Numbered from the stretch's first letter, positions 18,610-28,683 are shown. The stretch: 64,000 nucleotides of DNA from Candidatus Iainarchaeum sp. (GCA_002688035.1 NZBU01000001.1:1-64000); one strand, 5' to 3'. The notes: generated by a model from the letters alone, not told the origin. Numbers and translations are program-made.

Positions 18610-20357
18610 ATTTCCTTACCCTTGGGTGTTTCAACCCACATATCTACTTTTTGCCTTGGGCAATTGAGAACAATGTCACAGTGATAAGTTGATTCTCTGT
18701 TTGGCTCGTAGCCAGAGCCAAGTGCTATGTGCATCATGCGCGCAAGCTTCTCAGTTTCAATCAAATACCTTGAAATCTTTGCCTTTGGATTAGTATTTAT
18801 TGCTATTTCACCAACCCTGTCAAAGTTCTTTTTATAAGTGTTGATAATTGTTTTTGGCATACTCTTGCTTTTCTCGTAAAGCTTTATCATCTTCCAGCTG
18901 TCGCGCTTTCTCTTGTTAAAGGCATTAACAATTTTCTTCTGGCCGCTCTTCACTTTATATCTCCCATGCTTGATCTCGACTACAAAAGGCTTCTTGTTTC
19001 CAATGATATAACTTTGGTCAACATTTATTACTACATCTCCAACATATGTTCCGTTCAAGTCATAAGGGGTCCAGAAGACCTCGCCACCTGGAAAATTACC
19101 ATAGCGACCATGATTTACTTTAAAGATTTTACTGGCTTCCCGCTCGGTTTTCGGGTTAACCTCTATGTCAGATGCAAGAATAGGGCTCTTTTTCTTCAAT
19201 ACGCGGGTCATATCAAGTCGCAAGTTTGTTTGTAAGTTTCCCATCTTTTTTCCTTTGACAAAAAAAGTTTTGCCCTGCTTAAGTACATGCCTTATTCGGT
19301 CATCCATCCTGCGCAGCTCAAAGTAGTCCACATAGCAAGTGCGAATAAAGTTTTCCAATGGAAGTGTTTCAGTTATTGCATACCTTGTTTTTGGATCGCG
19401 CTTGTCAATCTTTGATTGCGTAAGCCAATAGGGCTTAAGGAACATTTGACCAGGACCCTGCCATCTACTCTTCCTGTTCGGAGTTGGATAGCCAATATTC
19501 ATTCCAAAGAAGTGCTTTCCACCATAACCTTTCCCGTGAATTCCAAAAGCGGCATCGCTTGGTTTCAAGCGATCATAACGTAGAAGCTTTGAAACTTTTT
19601 TGAATTTTTTAAACCATGGTTCGTTGATATTTTTTTCGTACTCACAGCCAACAAGTGTGGCGCCAAGATCGGAAATTCTTTCCAGCTTGTCAAGTTGAGA
19701 CATTCTTGTGGTACTGGAGCCAAGAGAAACTTTTTTGCACATCTTTTTGGCAGCCAATGCCATGGCATAGCCGATTGAAAGATTGTCAAGATAATCGTCA
19801 AGTGGTAATTGCAAATCTTTTTTAGTTGGAATAAGTTCGAATGAAACCGAGAAGCGCTCGCTCTTTCTAAGATTGTAACCTTGCCCTAGGATTCTCTTAC
19901 ATGTTGCAAGTAGTTCGCGCCACTTGCGTTTCTTAAACCACTTGGTCTGGAATTCAAGTTCAGTTCCATTAACATAGAAAACTTTTTTGCTCGCGATAAT
20001 TGTAAGCTCGGGTTTCTTAAACAATTTTTCAAAGTACTTGCTCTTTGTTTTCTTGTTCACGGAGGCAATGAACTCGTCAAGGACCTCTTTCTCCTTACTA
20101 CTCTTTACTCTGGCAGCCCAAGTGCGCTTTAGTGCAGAAAGCATTTCGCTGTTCTTGTGCACAACAAAAAGATTCATGTCAGCTTTAAGTTCATGAATGG
20201 CACGGCTGAGTGGCGCAACAGAGTAGAAAGCTTGGTCACTTTCAAGCGGAATCTCAACAACACAAGTATTGCCCTTCTTAACCATCTTCCTAAGCTTGGT
20301 GCGATAGTATGCAACCGCCTTGTCAAATTCCTTAATTTTGTATTTCATTAACAGCAC
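18576..20357 (-). CDS. M29 (aminopeptidase T)-like metallopeptidase with N-terminal extension
   Basis: GNFPGGEVFWTP, VGEIAINTNPKA, HIALGSGYEPNRESTYHCDIV; overlaps the M24 peptidase start. Confidence 0.75.
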   Translation of the reverse strand: MLLMKYKIKEFDKAVAYYRTKLRKMVKKGNTCVVEIPLESDQAFYSVAPLSRAIHELKADMNLFVVHKNSEMLSALKRTWAARVKSSKEKEVLDEFIASVNKKTKSKYFEKLFKKPELTIIASKKVFYVNGTELEFQTKWFKKRKWRELLATCKRILGQGYNLRKSERFSVSFELIPTKKDLQLPLDDYLDNLSIGYAMALAAKKMCKKVSLGSSTTRMSQLDKLERISDLGATLVGCEYEKNINEPWFKKFKKVSKLLRYDRLKPSDAAFGIHGKGYGGKHFFGMNIGYPTPNRKSRWQGPGQMFLKPYWLTQSKIDKRDPKTRYAITETLPLENFIRTCYVDYFELRRMDDRIRHVLKQGKTFFVKGKKMGNLQTNLRLDMTRVLKKKSPILASDIEVNPKTEREASKIFKVNHGRYGNFPGGEVFWTPYDLNGTYVGDVVINVDQSYIIGNKKPFVVEIKHGRYKVKSGQKKIVNAFNKRKRDSWKMIKLYEKSKSMPKTIINTYKKNFDRVGEIAINTNPKAKISRYLIETEKLARMMHIALGSGYEPNRESTYHCDIVLNCPRQKVDMWVETPKGKEIWIMKKGKLVV

Positions 20358-20359
20358 TT

Positions 20360-20524
20360 TTATTTTTTTTTCAGCATTGGTAAGCCAGTGATACTGTTCT
20401 CGATAATCTTGTATCCTTCAGGCAGCTCAGCGCCGTCCTCAGGCTTCTTTGAAAAGTAGAACAATTTATCGCGCTGATGCAAATAATATTGTTTTCCCTT
20501 GCTATTAGTATGCTCGTAACCCAT
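20360..20524 (-). CDS. Small conserved-looking protein (54 aa) not in the supplied ORF track
   Basis: Reads MGYEHTNSKGKQYYLHQRDKLFYFSKKPEDGAELPEGYKIIENSITGLPMLKKK*; 2-3 nt upstream of the M29-like start, below the ORF track cutoff. Confidence 0.75.
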   Translation of the reverse strand: MGYEHTNSKGKQYYLHQRDKLFYFSKKPEDGAELPEGYKIIENSITGLPMLKKK

Positions 20525-21677
20525 GAAATTCCCCCTAAACAGTAATGATAGAAATAACTGGCTTCAATTATTAAACCTTTTCCCTATTTTAGCTTTTATG
20601 CGGAAAACCGAATTATTGAAGCGTTTTAAGGCCTTCTGCAATGGTCTGAAGAAGACCGATAGAATAGCTTTGCTTCACCACTCTGATCCTGACGGCTTTT
20701 GCTCCGGGCTAATTACTATGAAGGCCATCAAAAAGATTACGGGGAAATTGCCCGAATATATTTCACCCTATGAGTATGGCAACCAAGAGCAGGCAGACAA
20801 GCTTGTAAGGGTTACAAAACGAAAGAAACTCAATAAGCTTATTGTTGTGGACGTTGGAATTGATGGGGGCAGTAATTGGAAGGAAATGTTTGTAGCTTTT
20901 GAGGAAGTACTTATAATAGACCACCACAAGATTTACCAGGACCTTAACAGTAAAAAAGTTGTTTTTCTGAAAGCAAAATGGTTTTCAAAAAAAGACCCTG
21001 CGCAGTATGCCTGCAGCAAACTCTGCTTTGATTTGTTTAACAAAATTGTGGATATCAAGAAAACAGATTGGATTGCCAGCATTGGAATTTTTGGAGACAT
21101 GTCATTTAGGAGCTGGAAGAGCTTTGTCAGGAAAACTGTTAGGGAGAGTAACTTTGAACTTGAACTGCTTTGCGAACTGCTCGAGCTTATTGCGGCAACA
21201 GAGGTTATGGCTGAACATAGGATGGGCACACTGCTCATGGAGTTCTACAATGCGAAAAGCCCAAGGACCCTTACAAAAAGTGTTTTCTGCAAGTACACAA
21301 AGGGGCTGCGCAAGGAGCGGGACAGACTAATCAATGGTTTTACGGAAAAAGCAGACTATTATCCGGAAAAAGAACTTTTTGTCTACGAAATAAAAACAGA
21401 TCGAGAGGGAATAAAGAGTTATGTCATAAATGAAATTAGTACTGTTCTCCCAAATCAAACAATTGTAGTGATACAAGATTCTGGAAACTCTGATTTGAGG
21501 ATTAGTGGAAGGAGACAAGACTACAAGGTTAAGATTAATGAGCTTATGGAGAAATCTGTGATAGGAATCCCGAATTCAAATGCAGGCGGACACATTCCTG
21601 CTGCAGCTGCACGCATACCAAAGAAATACAAGGCAAAATTCAAAAAGAATTTGCTACGAATAGCAAAGAAAGGTTAG
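20523..21677 (+). CDS. DHH/DHHA1 phosphoesterase (RecJ-like)
   Basis: LLHHSDPDGFCSG, LIIDHHKI, NAGGHIPAAAARI; true start possibly MRKTELL at about 20598. Confidence 0.88.
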   Translation: MKFPLNSNDRNNWLQLLNLFPILAFMRKTELLKRFKAFCNGLKKTDRIALLHHSDPDGFCSGLITMKAIKKITGKLPEYISPYEYGNQEQADKLVRVTKRKKLNKLIVVDVGIDGGSNWKEMFVAFEEVLIIDHHKIYQDLNSKKVVFLKAKWFSKKDPAQYACSKLCFDLFNKIVDIKKTDWIASIGIFGDMSFRSWKSFVRKTVRESNFELELLCELLELIAATEVMAEHRMGTLLMEFYNAKSPRTLTKSVFCKYTKGLRKERDRLINGFTEKADYYPEKELFVYEIKTDREGIKSYVINEISTVLPNQTIVVIQDSGNSDLRISGRRQDYKVKINELMEKSVIGIPNSNAGGHIPAAAARIPKKYKAKFKKNLLRIAKKG

Positions 21678-22666
21678 GCTTTTCCAACTTTAAATTTTTT
21701 TATTGCTTTTTCTATTTCCCCTATGTTCTCTCTTTGAGTTGGTGGAATATAAGCCATGCCAAGCTTGTTGTAGATTTCTTTCTCGGTTTTGCTTACAAGA
21801 ACTTTTTCTTTTTCAAACAAGCCGTATTCGGAAACTTTCCAGCCTTTCTTTTGCGCCAGTCTTCTCAAAGAAATGTTGTGCTGTTTGCTCCCAGTAAAAT
21901 AGAGAAGTGCGGAACCCCACTGCACAGGCTTTACCGCGCGCAAATCAACCTGAATCCCCTTAAAACTTATGCTTGATTTTGTTGAGCCCTTCATTAAAAC
22001 TTGCTCCACACCCTTGATTGAAGTGAAAAAATCCATTACACTTTCCGGCTGGTTTGTTGCAACAAGAATATCTACGTCATGTACCGTTGGCTTTTTTCTT
22101 CGCAGTGAACCGGCGAGTTCAGTTCGCAGGGCTGTTTTGCATCTTTTTTGAAGCGCAGTCTTAACCTGATTTGCAATAGGGAGTACCTGTTCCAATGCAA
22201 TTCTCTTTTCTTTTGACGCACTAATACTTTTCAAAATCTCGACTTCGCTCTTTTCTCCAAAGCCATCTAGGCCACGGATGCGATGCTGCTCTGCCGCCTT
22301 CTTCAAATCCTTTAAATTCTTTACTCCGAGTTCTTTGTAGAGCTTAATCATCTTCTTGGAACCCAAACCTTGAATTTGCCCAAGGTCATCAACATTAACA
22401 GGAACTCGTTTCTTCAGGTTTTCAAGGGAGCGCGACTTTCCTGTTTTAATTAGCTCCTCAATCTTTTTTGCGATTGCCTCTCCAACCCCTGGAATTTCTT
22501 TTAGTGCTTTAAGACCCCCTGATTTGTAGCGCTCTTGAATTGGTTCCTGTAGGTTTTCGATGGAGCGGGCAGCAGTCCTATAAGCACGGGGCTTCCACTG
22601 AACGTCTTTCATCTCCAGTAAATCAGCGATCTGAAAGAAAATTTCGGCAATCTCCTGATTTTTCAT
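21674..22666 (-). CDS. Family X DNA polymerase (PolX) lacking a PHP domain
   Basis: HhH motifs (EIPGVGEAIAKKI, IQGLGSKKMI), ELAGSLRRKKPTVHDVDILV, VDLRAV; ends soon after MAYIPPTQREN. Confidence 0.92.
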   Translation of the reverse strand: MKNQEIAEIFFQIADLLEMKDVQWKPRAYRTAARSIENLQEPIQERYKSGGLKALKEIPGVGEAIAKKIEELIKTGKSRSLENLKKRVPVNVDDLGQIQGLGSKKMIKLYKELGVKNLKDLKKAAEQHRIRGLDGFGEKSEVEILKSISASKEKRIALEQVLPIANQVKTALQKRCKTALRTELAGSLRRKKPTVHDVDILVATNQPESVMDFFTSIKGVEQVLMKGSTKSSISFKGIQVDLRAVKPVQWGSALLYFTGSKQHNISLRRLAQKKGWKVSEYGLFEKEKVLVSKTEKEIYNKLGMAYIPPTQRENIGEIEKAIKKFKVGKA

Positions 22667-22681
22667 ATCGAAACCTTAATT

Positions 22682-22963
22682 TTAATCTCTGGCTTTTCTG
22701 TCCTCAAAGTTGTTAGAGCACTTCTCGCTACAGAACCAATAAGTTTTGCCATGAATTACACGTTCAATGCTGTTCTCCAAATCAACGTTCTTGCCGCATG
22801 TTCCGCACTGAAGCATTTTAGGATTTTCATATCCTTCCATAAAACCTGCTTCCGCCGGAGTTATTTCACTGTCATCCAATTGATCCTCTCGGTCAGCCTC
22901 ATTATAAATATCGTCGTCAGGACTTTCCTCATCTTTTCTCTCAGCCATTGCACATTCCTCCAA
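22682..22963 (-). CDS. Small TRASH/zinc-ribbon-like protein
   Basis: LQCGTCGKNVDLENSIERVIHGKTYWFCSEKCSNNF. Confidence 0.65.
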   Translation of the reverse strand: MEECAMAERKDEESPDDDIYNEADREDQLDDSEITPAEAGFMEGYENPKMLQCGTCGKNVDLENSIERVIHGKTYWFCSEKCSNNFEDRKARD

Positions 22964-23012
22964 TTTAATATAATAGATTAATTAATAAAAAGTAATTCGC
23001 CTTAATAAGAAT

Positions 23013-23588
23013 ATGGAATTGTCCGAAGCTTTAAAGGAGAGGCGCACCATAAGGCGCTTTCAGGGCAAGCCAGTGGAATTCAAATTACTCGGGACTTGTG
23101 TGGAAGCAGCTCGCTTGGCTCCAAGCGCACGCAACACTCAGGAACTGGAGTTTATTGCCGTGAACAAGCCTGAAACTGTTGGCGAATTAAATGGAGTTGT
23201 GAGATTTGGCGGCGTTGTCAAAGAGAAAGGAAGGATTAAGGGAGAGGAACCCAAATCATTTATCATAATTGTTTCTGATGACCTTAGGTCTGACGAAGAT
23301 TACACAAAGACAAATGTCGGCATTGCAGCAGGGGCAATTGTGCTAAGTGCATGGGAACAGGGCCTTGGCTGCTGTATTATGGGTGCGATTGACCGCGAGA
23401 AAATAGAGGAAATCCTCGGCACTCCAAGGGAGTACAGTGTGGAGCTTGCTATTGCAATCGGCTTTCCCTCTGAGAACCCGGTGCTTGAAGAGGCTGAGGA
23501 TGATAAGCTTGGTTATTGGGTTGAAAAGGGAGAATTGCACATACCAAAAAGAAAGCTTGGAAAAGTATTGCACAAGAACAAATGGTGA
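23013..23588 (+). CDS. Nitroreductase family protein
   Basis: ALKERRTIRRFQGKPV, AARLAPSARNTQ, GAIVLSAWEQGLGCCIMGAID. Confidence 0.93.
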   Translation: MELSEALKERRTIRRFQGKPVEFKLLGTCVEAARLAPSARNTQELEFIAVNKPETVGELNGVVRFGGVVKEKGRIKGEEPKSFIIIVSDDLRSDEDYTKTNVGIAAGAIVLSAWEQGLGCCIMGAIDREKIEEILGTPREYSVELAIAIGFPSENPVLEEAEDDKLGYWVEKGELHIPKRKLGKVLHKNKW

Positions 23589-24016
23589 ACAAGATGAAAT
23601 TTAACAAGCTCATCCCAGAACTATCTGTTTCTGATATAAACAAAAGCCTTGAGTTCTACACAAAAATCCTCGGCTTCAAAGTTGAGTACGAGCGCCCTGA
23701 GAAGAAATTCGCTTTCCTTTCCTTGGGAGAGGCACAGATAATGATTGATGGCAATAGCAACGGGGGACAAGAGTTTAAAACAGGAAAGCTTGAGAAGCCG
23801 TTTGGAAGAGGAATCCACTTTCAAATAGAACTTAAAAAAATAGAGCCTGTGCTCGAATCAATAAAAAAAAGCGGCTGGCCGCTCAAAAGCAGCCCAAAAG
23901 AATACTGGTTTAGAAAAGACAAAGAACTGATTGGAATGAAAGGTTTTCTGGTGCAAGATCTAGACGGCTATCTTCTCATGTTCAACCAGCACATTGGAAA
24001 CAAACCAGTAAAGTAG
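23582..24016 (+). CDS. Glyoxalase/VOC-superfamily protein
   Basis: LIPELSVSDINKSLEFYTKILGFKVEYERPEKKFAFLSLG ... FLVQDLDGYLLMFNQ. Confidence 0.9.
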   Translation: MVNKMKFNKLIPELSVSDINKSLEFYTKILGFKVEYERPEKKFAFLSLGEAQIMIDGNSNGGQEFKTGKLEKPFGRGIHFQIELKKIEPVLESIKKSGWPLKSSPKEYWFRKDKELIGMKGFLVQDLDGYLLMFNQHIGNKPVK

Positions 24017-24033
24017 AACAGTAAACTATTTTT

Positions 24034-24567
24034 TCACTTCTTTTTTCTGAACAAAAAAGTCGGCAAAACAATTGCTGCAAGCAACGCGATTATTCCTGTT
24101 GAAACTTCCATTTCATTGAATTCGATTCCTATGAATTCGGGGACGCAGACATTGGCTCCAGTAGTTCCACAGCCAAGTGTTGGATTAGCCCACCAACAGA
24201 ATTTGCTTGGAGTCCCTGGTTGAAAGTATACTACGCAGTCAGTATAGTTGGTTTGATTTGCACAATTTGGCGTTGAGGTATGTTTTCCACCAATAGTGTA
24301 TTTCAAATAGCAGTTTGTTCCCGACTCCTGTCTACATTTTCCTGTTCCCGTTCTCCAACCACACCTACGACCCGATGCCACAGGCCCTGTGCTAAGTATC
24401 GAATAATAATTTGGGCAATCCCCCTCTGCCAAAATCTGCCAGCAAGCCTGATTAGGAGTGCCTGTAGTTGTTGTTTCAATATAATTACTACAAGTGATTG
24501 CAAACGCCGTTTCTCCAAACAACGCCACTAGCACCAAAACCAAAACAAACAGACTTACAGCCCTCAT
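24034..24567 (-). CDS. Cys-rich secreted protein with PEF-type C-terminal sorting signal
   Basis: Signal peptide; CPNYY motif; tail VCVPEFIGIEFNEMEVSTGIIALLAAIVLPTFLFRKKK. Confidence 0.88.
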   Translation of the reverse strand: MRAVSLFVLVLVLVALFGETAFAITCSNYIETTTTGTPNQACWQILAEGDCPNYYSILSTGPVASGRRCGWRTGTGKCRQESGTNCYLKYTIGGKHTSTPNCANQTNYTDCVVYFQPGTPSKFCWWANPTLGCGTTGANVCVPEFIGIEFNEMEVSTGIIALLAAIVLPTFLFRKKK

Positions 24568-24590
24568 TCAAAAATATATATATATAGTAT

Positions 24591-24604
24591 AATTTAATTG
24601 TTTC
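24591..24604 (-). promoter_or_regulatory. Shared 14-bp element GAAACAATTAAATT (coding strand)
   Basis: About 24 nt upstream of the ATG at 24567; identical to 4081-4094 and 51279-51292. Confidence 0.65.
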
Positions 24605-24669
24605 TAATGAGAACATGCTCAACTCAGAGCCTACCTATTTTAATTAAATAAAATTAAAAACTATTGCGT

Positions 24670-26694
24670 TTAGAACAACACGTCAAACGCTTTCTTGCCA
24701 TCCATATCTAATAAGAATTTGTATCGTGCATCAACATAGTCCTGGATTTTTTGCACTTCTTCTTCGCCCAAATGTTTGAAGCGGCCTTGCAGTTGTAGGT
24801 ATTCAAGAACAGGCTTTGGTTTCTCTACCTTTTGATTAATTTTTACCACACCGTTCTCTATCTCATAAAGAGGGAAAACTCTTGTTTGAATTGCAAGCTT
24901 GCTTAACTCAATAGTGTCATCAGATTTACAGTGCCAGCCGACTGGGCAGACACAATAAGCATGCAAGAAGCTTGCGTGGGGGATTGCAAGCGCTTTTTGC
25001 ACCTTTGTCTTTAAATCCAAAAGGTTTGCAGGGGACATTGAAGCAACATACTTTATCCCATGAGACGCAATGATATAGGGCAAGGGTTTTTTTGGTTCCT
25101 GTTTACCCGGAATCTTTTTTCCGGCAGGACTTGTAGTAGTTGAAGCATATGGGAATGTTGCACCACTTCTCTGCACCCCGGTATTGTGTACAACAAACCC
25201 GTTTGCAATAAAATTATGTTCTCCTTCGACTCTCAGGTCAAGTGTTGGTTCAAGGCGCTTCCGTTCTATTGACCTTATTTTTTTCATTTCAAAGTTTTTG
25301 TTCCCATATAGGAAATCTCTGTATTTATTCTGGGATCTGTATTTTGAGTTCGTTCCCTTCTTTAGGCTGAAGCAGATATAGCCATAAGTTGAAGCTTTTT
25401 TCAAAGCCCTGTAAACAACTTTGGTGCCCTTTGCTTTTGTCTGCTGGTGGATCTTCCCAACTCTTACATTCATTGTTTGCAGTAATAGTCTCAGCGTCTG
25501 CAACAGCTCTTTGCTTGCTGAAACATAACGGTAACTGTTTCCTATTTTGTAACCGTCGGAAAGCAACAGACCTTCAATAAACGCTTTCTTTTCTTCAATT
25601 GGAAGAGTAAAAACCCATTCAGGAACAACTTTGTTTTTTGCCCCCTTTCCAAATCCAAGCGATTCAACGAACTTGGCGGCATTGATTGAACCTAAATAGA
25701 CTTCGTTCTCGTTTTCCCTTGTTGCATCAACACTAAACACTCTCCTGATAAGTTGCTTTACTGGCACTCTTGCCCTATTACCCTTCGGAACTGAAAATCC
25801 GATTTCTGCCTTCTCAACTCTTACCCAGCCATCTCCGACATACAAGCCAAGCAGTTTCATCAAATCCTTCGAAGACTTTTTTGGAATTGTAACTTCCCTG
25901 ATCCTGTTTACTTTATAATCTCCTTTCTTAGACAACTGTATCTTTGGAAAAATATGTGATTTGCCTTCAAGCCCCTGTTTGAGTACAACGACTTCGTCTC
26001 CCGCACGCAATTCTTCAACGGTTTTCCAGACAAGTTCGCTTTGTTTTCCTCTCCCGTTTCTCTCCAAAACCAGGAATGGGTGATTTCCAGTAGCTTTTAT
26101 TGTCTGGGAATCTGTGTTTATTTCAAAGATTCTTTTTTTTCCATTGTCAAAAATTCCCGTACATTTTTTCAAAACAAGCTTGTGGTTTTTCTGGCTGAAA
26201 GCATAAACCATATCGCCCACACCAATATCAATTATTCTCTTTAAGCCGTCCTTGGTCATTATAAGCGAGTCAAGAGCCAAACAATTCATGTAAGCCTCGT
26301 TGTCTGTTGCAATATATGTGAACTTATGTCCGCGTTCTAATGCACCACTTAGTGCGCCGAAACCAATGTCAAAGCTAGCGCCGTCTCCACCCATTGCAAT
26401 AAGATTAACTTTTTCTCTTTTACCCTGAGCTTTTAGACCGGCGTCAATTCCTGAGGCAATTGCCGCAGCGTTCTCAAATGCACCGTGCACCCATGGAACC
26501 CGCCATGCGCTTTGAGGATAGGGTGTTGAAACAACTTCCATGCAGCCTGTTGCCTGTGCAACAATTGTTTTTGGGCCGGCAGCCTTCATTATATGCCTTA
26601 AAACAAGTGCTTCTCCGCACCCTGCACAAGCTCTGTGGCCTGACGCAAAGTATTCTTCATAATTAATGCCTTTCAAGTCCTTCACATCAACCAC
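24670..26694 (-). CDS. porB: Pyruvate/2-oxoacid:ferredoxin oxidoreductase beta subunit, intein-containing
   Basis: Exteins: [53 protein letters not shown] / [22 protein letters not shown]. Confidence 0.95.
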   Translation of the reverse strand: MVDVKDLKGINYEEYFASGHRACAGCGEALVLRHIMKAAGPKTIVAQATGCMEVVSTPYPQSAWRVPWVHGAFENAAAIASGIDAGLKAQGKREKVNLIAMGGDGASFDIGFGALSGALERGHKFTYIATDNEAYMNCLALDSLIMTKDGLKRIIDIGVGDMVYAFSQKNHKLVLKKCTGIFDNGKKRIFEINTDSQTIKATGNHPFLVLERNGRGKQSELVWKTVEELRAGDEVVVLKQGLEGKSHIFPKIQLSKKGDYKVNRIREVTIPKKSSKDLMKLLGLYVGDGWVRVEKAEIGFSVPKGNRARVPVKQLIRRVFSVDATRENENEVYLGSINAAKFVESLGFGKGAKNKVVPEWVFTLPIEEKKAFIEGLLLSDGYKIGNSYRYVSASKELLQTLRLLLQTMNVRVGKIHQQTKAKGTKVVYRALKKASTYGYICFSLKKGTNSKYRSQNKYRDFLYGNKNFEMKKIRSIERKRLEPTLDLRVEGEHNFIANGFVVHNTGVQRSGATFPYASTTTSPAGKKIPGKQEPKKPLPYIIASHGIKYVASMSPANLLDLKTKVQKALAIPHASFLHAYCVCPVGWHCKSDDTIELSKLAIQTRVFPLYEIENGVVKINQKVEKPKPVLEYLQLQGRFKHLGEEEVQKIQDYVDARYKFLLDMDGKKAFDVLF
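25183..26283 (-). mobile_element. Intein with LAGLIDADG homing endonuclease domain (367 codons)
   Basis: Starts [13 protein letters not shown]; block [18 protein letters not shown] motifs LLGLYVGDG and [10 protein letters not shown]; ends [13 protein letters not shown] before Thr+1. Confidence 0.95.
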
Positions 26695-27818
26695 TCCCTC
26701 GACTGCTTACCCTTCTCCAAATCAGTGAAAACAGATTCAATGTGTTTAAGGGTAATATCCTTTCCACCAAGTCCTGCAATATAACCAAACAGTTTCAGTT
26801 CAGGAGTGATTGCGCTAATCTCGGTAAACAATGGCCCATTGGATCCGAGTGAAATATGCCTGTCCAATACTGCGAGTCCCTTAAGATTTTTCACTGCGGC
26901 CTGAAGCTCTTTGACAGGGAATGGTCTAAAGCTCCTGAGCCTTATAACACCAACCTTTTTGCCTTTTGCCCGCAACTCCTCAGCCTTTGCCTTTGCTGTT
27001 CCACAAAGGGTTCCCATTCCAAGGATTGCGTATTCCGCATCACCCATATCAGTTAACTCAACAAGGCCATCACCATAACCTCTTCCAATCTGTTTTTTGT
27101 AATATGAATTAGCTTTTTTAATCACATCCAATGCAGCCGTCATTGCGTCCTGCTGCTGCTTCTTGAAGCCCATGAAGCTGTCAGGGAAACCAATTGGCCC
27201 AAATGTCTTTGGATTGTTCACGTCAAGTGTGTCCTCCCTCGTGAAAGCAGGAAGGAATTTGTCAACCTGTGCTTGTTCAGGCACATCAACATTTTCAAAA
27301 ACATGGGTTAGTGTGAATCCATCAAGGCACATCATTGCAGGCAAGGAAACTTTTTTGTCCTCCGCAATTTTGTAGCATTGAATCATAGTGTCAACGCACT
27401 CTTGACTTGACTCTGCATACAACTGAATCCAACCCTGGTCTCGAGCTGAAACAGCATCGCTATGATCATTCCAAATGTTTATTGGCGCCGCCAAAGTTCT
27501 GTTCGCAACAGCCATTACAGCAGGGAGGCGCATTCCGGAGAGTATTGGTAAAATCTCATACATTAGCGCAAATCCATTGCTGCTTGTCGCAGTAAAGCTT
27601 CTTGCACCAGAAAGAATTGAGCCAATGAGGGCTGAGGCAGCGGAGTGCTCTGATTCAACATGAATCATTTCTGCGTCCATTTCGCCGTCAAAAATGTAAT
27701 CCGCGATTCTTTCAGGAATGTGTGTTGAGGGGGTAATAGGATACATTGGGCAAACCTTTACCCTGGCAAGCTTTACAGCTAGTGCAACTGCTTCACTTGC
27801 TTCTACAACAGATTTCAT
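26682..27818 (-). CDS. porA: Pyruvate/2-oxoacid:ferredoxin oxidoreductase alpha subunit
   Basis: [57 protein letters not shown]. Confidence 0.96.
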   Translation of the reverse strand: MKSVVEASEAVALAVKLARVKVCPMYPITPSTHIPERIADYIFDGEMDAEMIHVESEHSAASALIGSILSGARSFTATSSNGFALMYEILPILSGMRLPAVMAVANRTLAAPINIWNDHSDAVSARDQGWIQLYAESSQECVDTMIQCYKIAEDKKVSLPAMMCLDGFTLTHVFENVDVPEQAQVDKFLPAFTREDTLDVNNPKTFGPIGFPDSFMGFKKQQQDAMTAALDVIKKANSYYKKQIGRGYGDGLVELTDMGDAEYAILGMGTLCGTAKAKAEELRAKGKKVGVIRLRSFRPFPVKELQAAVKNLKGLAVLDRHISLGSNGPLFTEISAITPELKLFGYIAGLGGKDITLKHIESVFTDLEKGKQSREWLM

Positions 27819-28129
27819 TTCTCCTCCAACTCCTTGTTTATTGCGTCAACAGGGCACTCTTTTACACAAGTCAGGCAACCCTTGCAGTAATCATAATTCA
27901 CATTATAACGCCCTTTCTTGTCTACAAAGATTGCTGCATCAGGGCAAACTCTCCAACAAGTGCTGCACTTAATGCACTTTTCTTGAATGATAACAGGGCG
28001 AAATGTTCTCCATGAGCCAGTGTGGTAGTCCATAGAGCTTCCTGGTTTCTTTATTACTGCTCCAAGATTCAACTCTATCTGTTGGGCCTTGATATCTCCC
28101 ACGGTTTCCTTCCTTTGGACTTTTGTCAT
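27815..28129 (-). CDS. porD: Pyruvate/2-oxoacid:ferredoxin oxidoreductase delta subunit (2x4Fe-4S)
   Basis: CIKCSTCWRVCPDAAIF and CKGCLTCVKECPVDAI. Confidence 0.95.
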   Translation of the reverse strand: MTKVQRKETVGDIKAQQIELNLGAVIKKPGSSMDYHTGSWRTFRPVIIQEKCIKCSTCWRVCPDAAIFVDKKGRYNVNYDYCKGCLTCVKECPVDAINKELEEK

Positions 28130-28683
28130 CCTTTCACTTCCTTGGCTTTTTCAAACAAAATCTTACAGGCTTCCTTATTAAGGTCTGAGACCCTGCCTTT
28201 TGCTGCAAACTTTTCTTCAATTGCCTTGTTAAGCGCTCCTAGTGAAACTTCTTCGCTCATAGCTGCAAATGCTCCCAGTGCAGCAATATTCACAAACGGT
28301 TTCCCAATAACCTTTAGAGCGACCTCGGTAATGTCAATTGTCTTTGCATTAAATTTTTCAAGCCCGAGTTCCTTTGGACTCTTGTTGCTGTTAACAAGAA
28401 TCATTCCATCTTTTCCCACTCCTTTGGCAACATCAATGTTTGCCATTAGAGAAGGATCAAGAACAATTGCATAATCGGGAGTGTAAACATGCTGTCTTAC
28501 ATTAATTGGATTCTCAGAAATACGGGTGTAACTTTCAACTGGGGCTCCAGTTCTTTCAACACCAAAATTAGGGAAAGCCTGTGTATACTTTCCATCGTGA
28601 AAAGCGGCAATGGCCAGTACTTGGCTGCTTGTTACAGCCCCTTGGCCACCTCTCCCATGAAATCTGATCTCACGCAAAGGCAT
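28126..28683 (-). CDS. porG: Pyruvate/2-oxoacid:ferredoxin oxidoreductase gamma subunit
   Basis: IRFHGRGGQGAVTSSQVLAIAAF, FGVERTGAPVESYTRI. Confidence 0.95.
   Translation of the reverse strand: MPLREIRFHGRGGQGAVTSSQVLAIAAFHDGKYTQAFPNFGVERTGAPVESYTRISENPINVRQHVYTPDYAIVLDPSLMANIDVAKGVGKDGMILVNSNKSPKELGLEKFNAKTIDITEVALKVIGKPFVNIAALGAFAAMSEEVSLGALNKAIEEKFAAKGRVSDLNKEACKILFEKAKEVKG

Noticed and set aside
24571-24590. TATATATATATA tract
   Set aside because: AT-rich promoter region immediately downstream of the shared 14-bp element; no evidence of a separate repeat element.
28022-28474. 150-aa plus-strand ORF
   Set aside because: Antisense to porG/porD.
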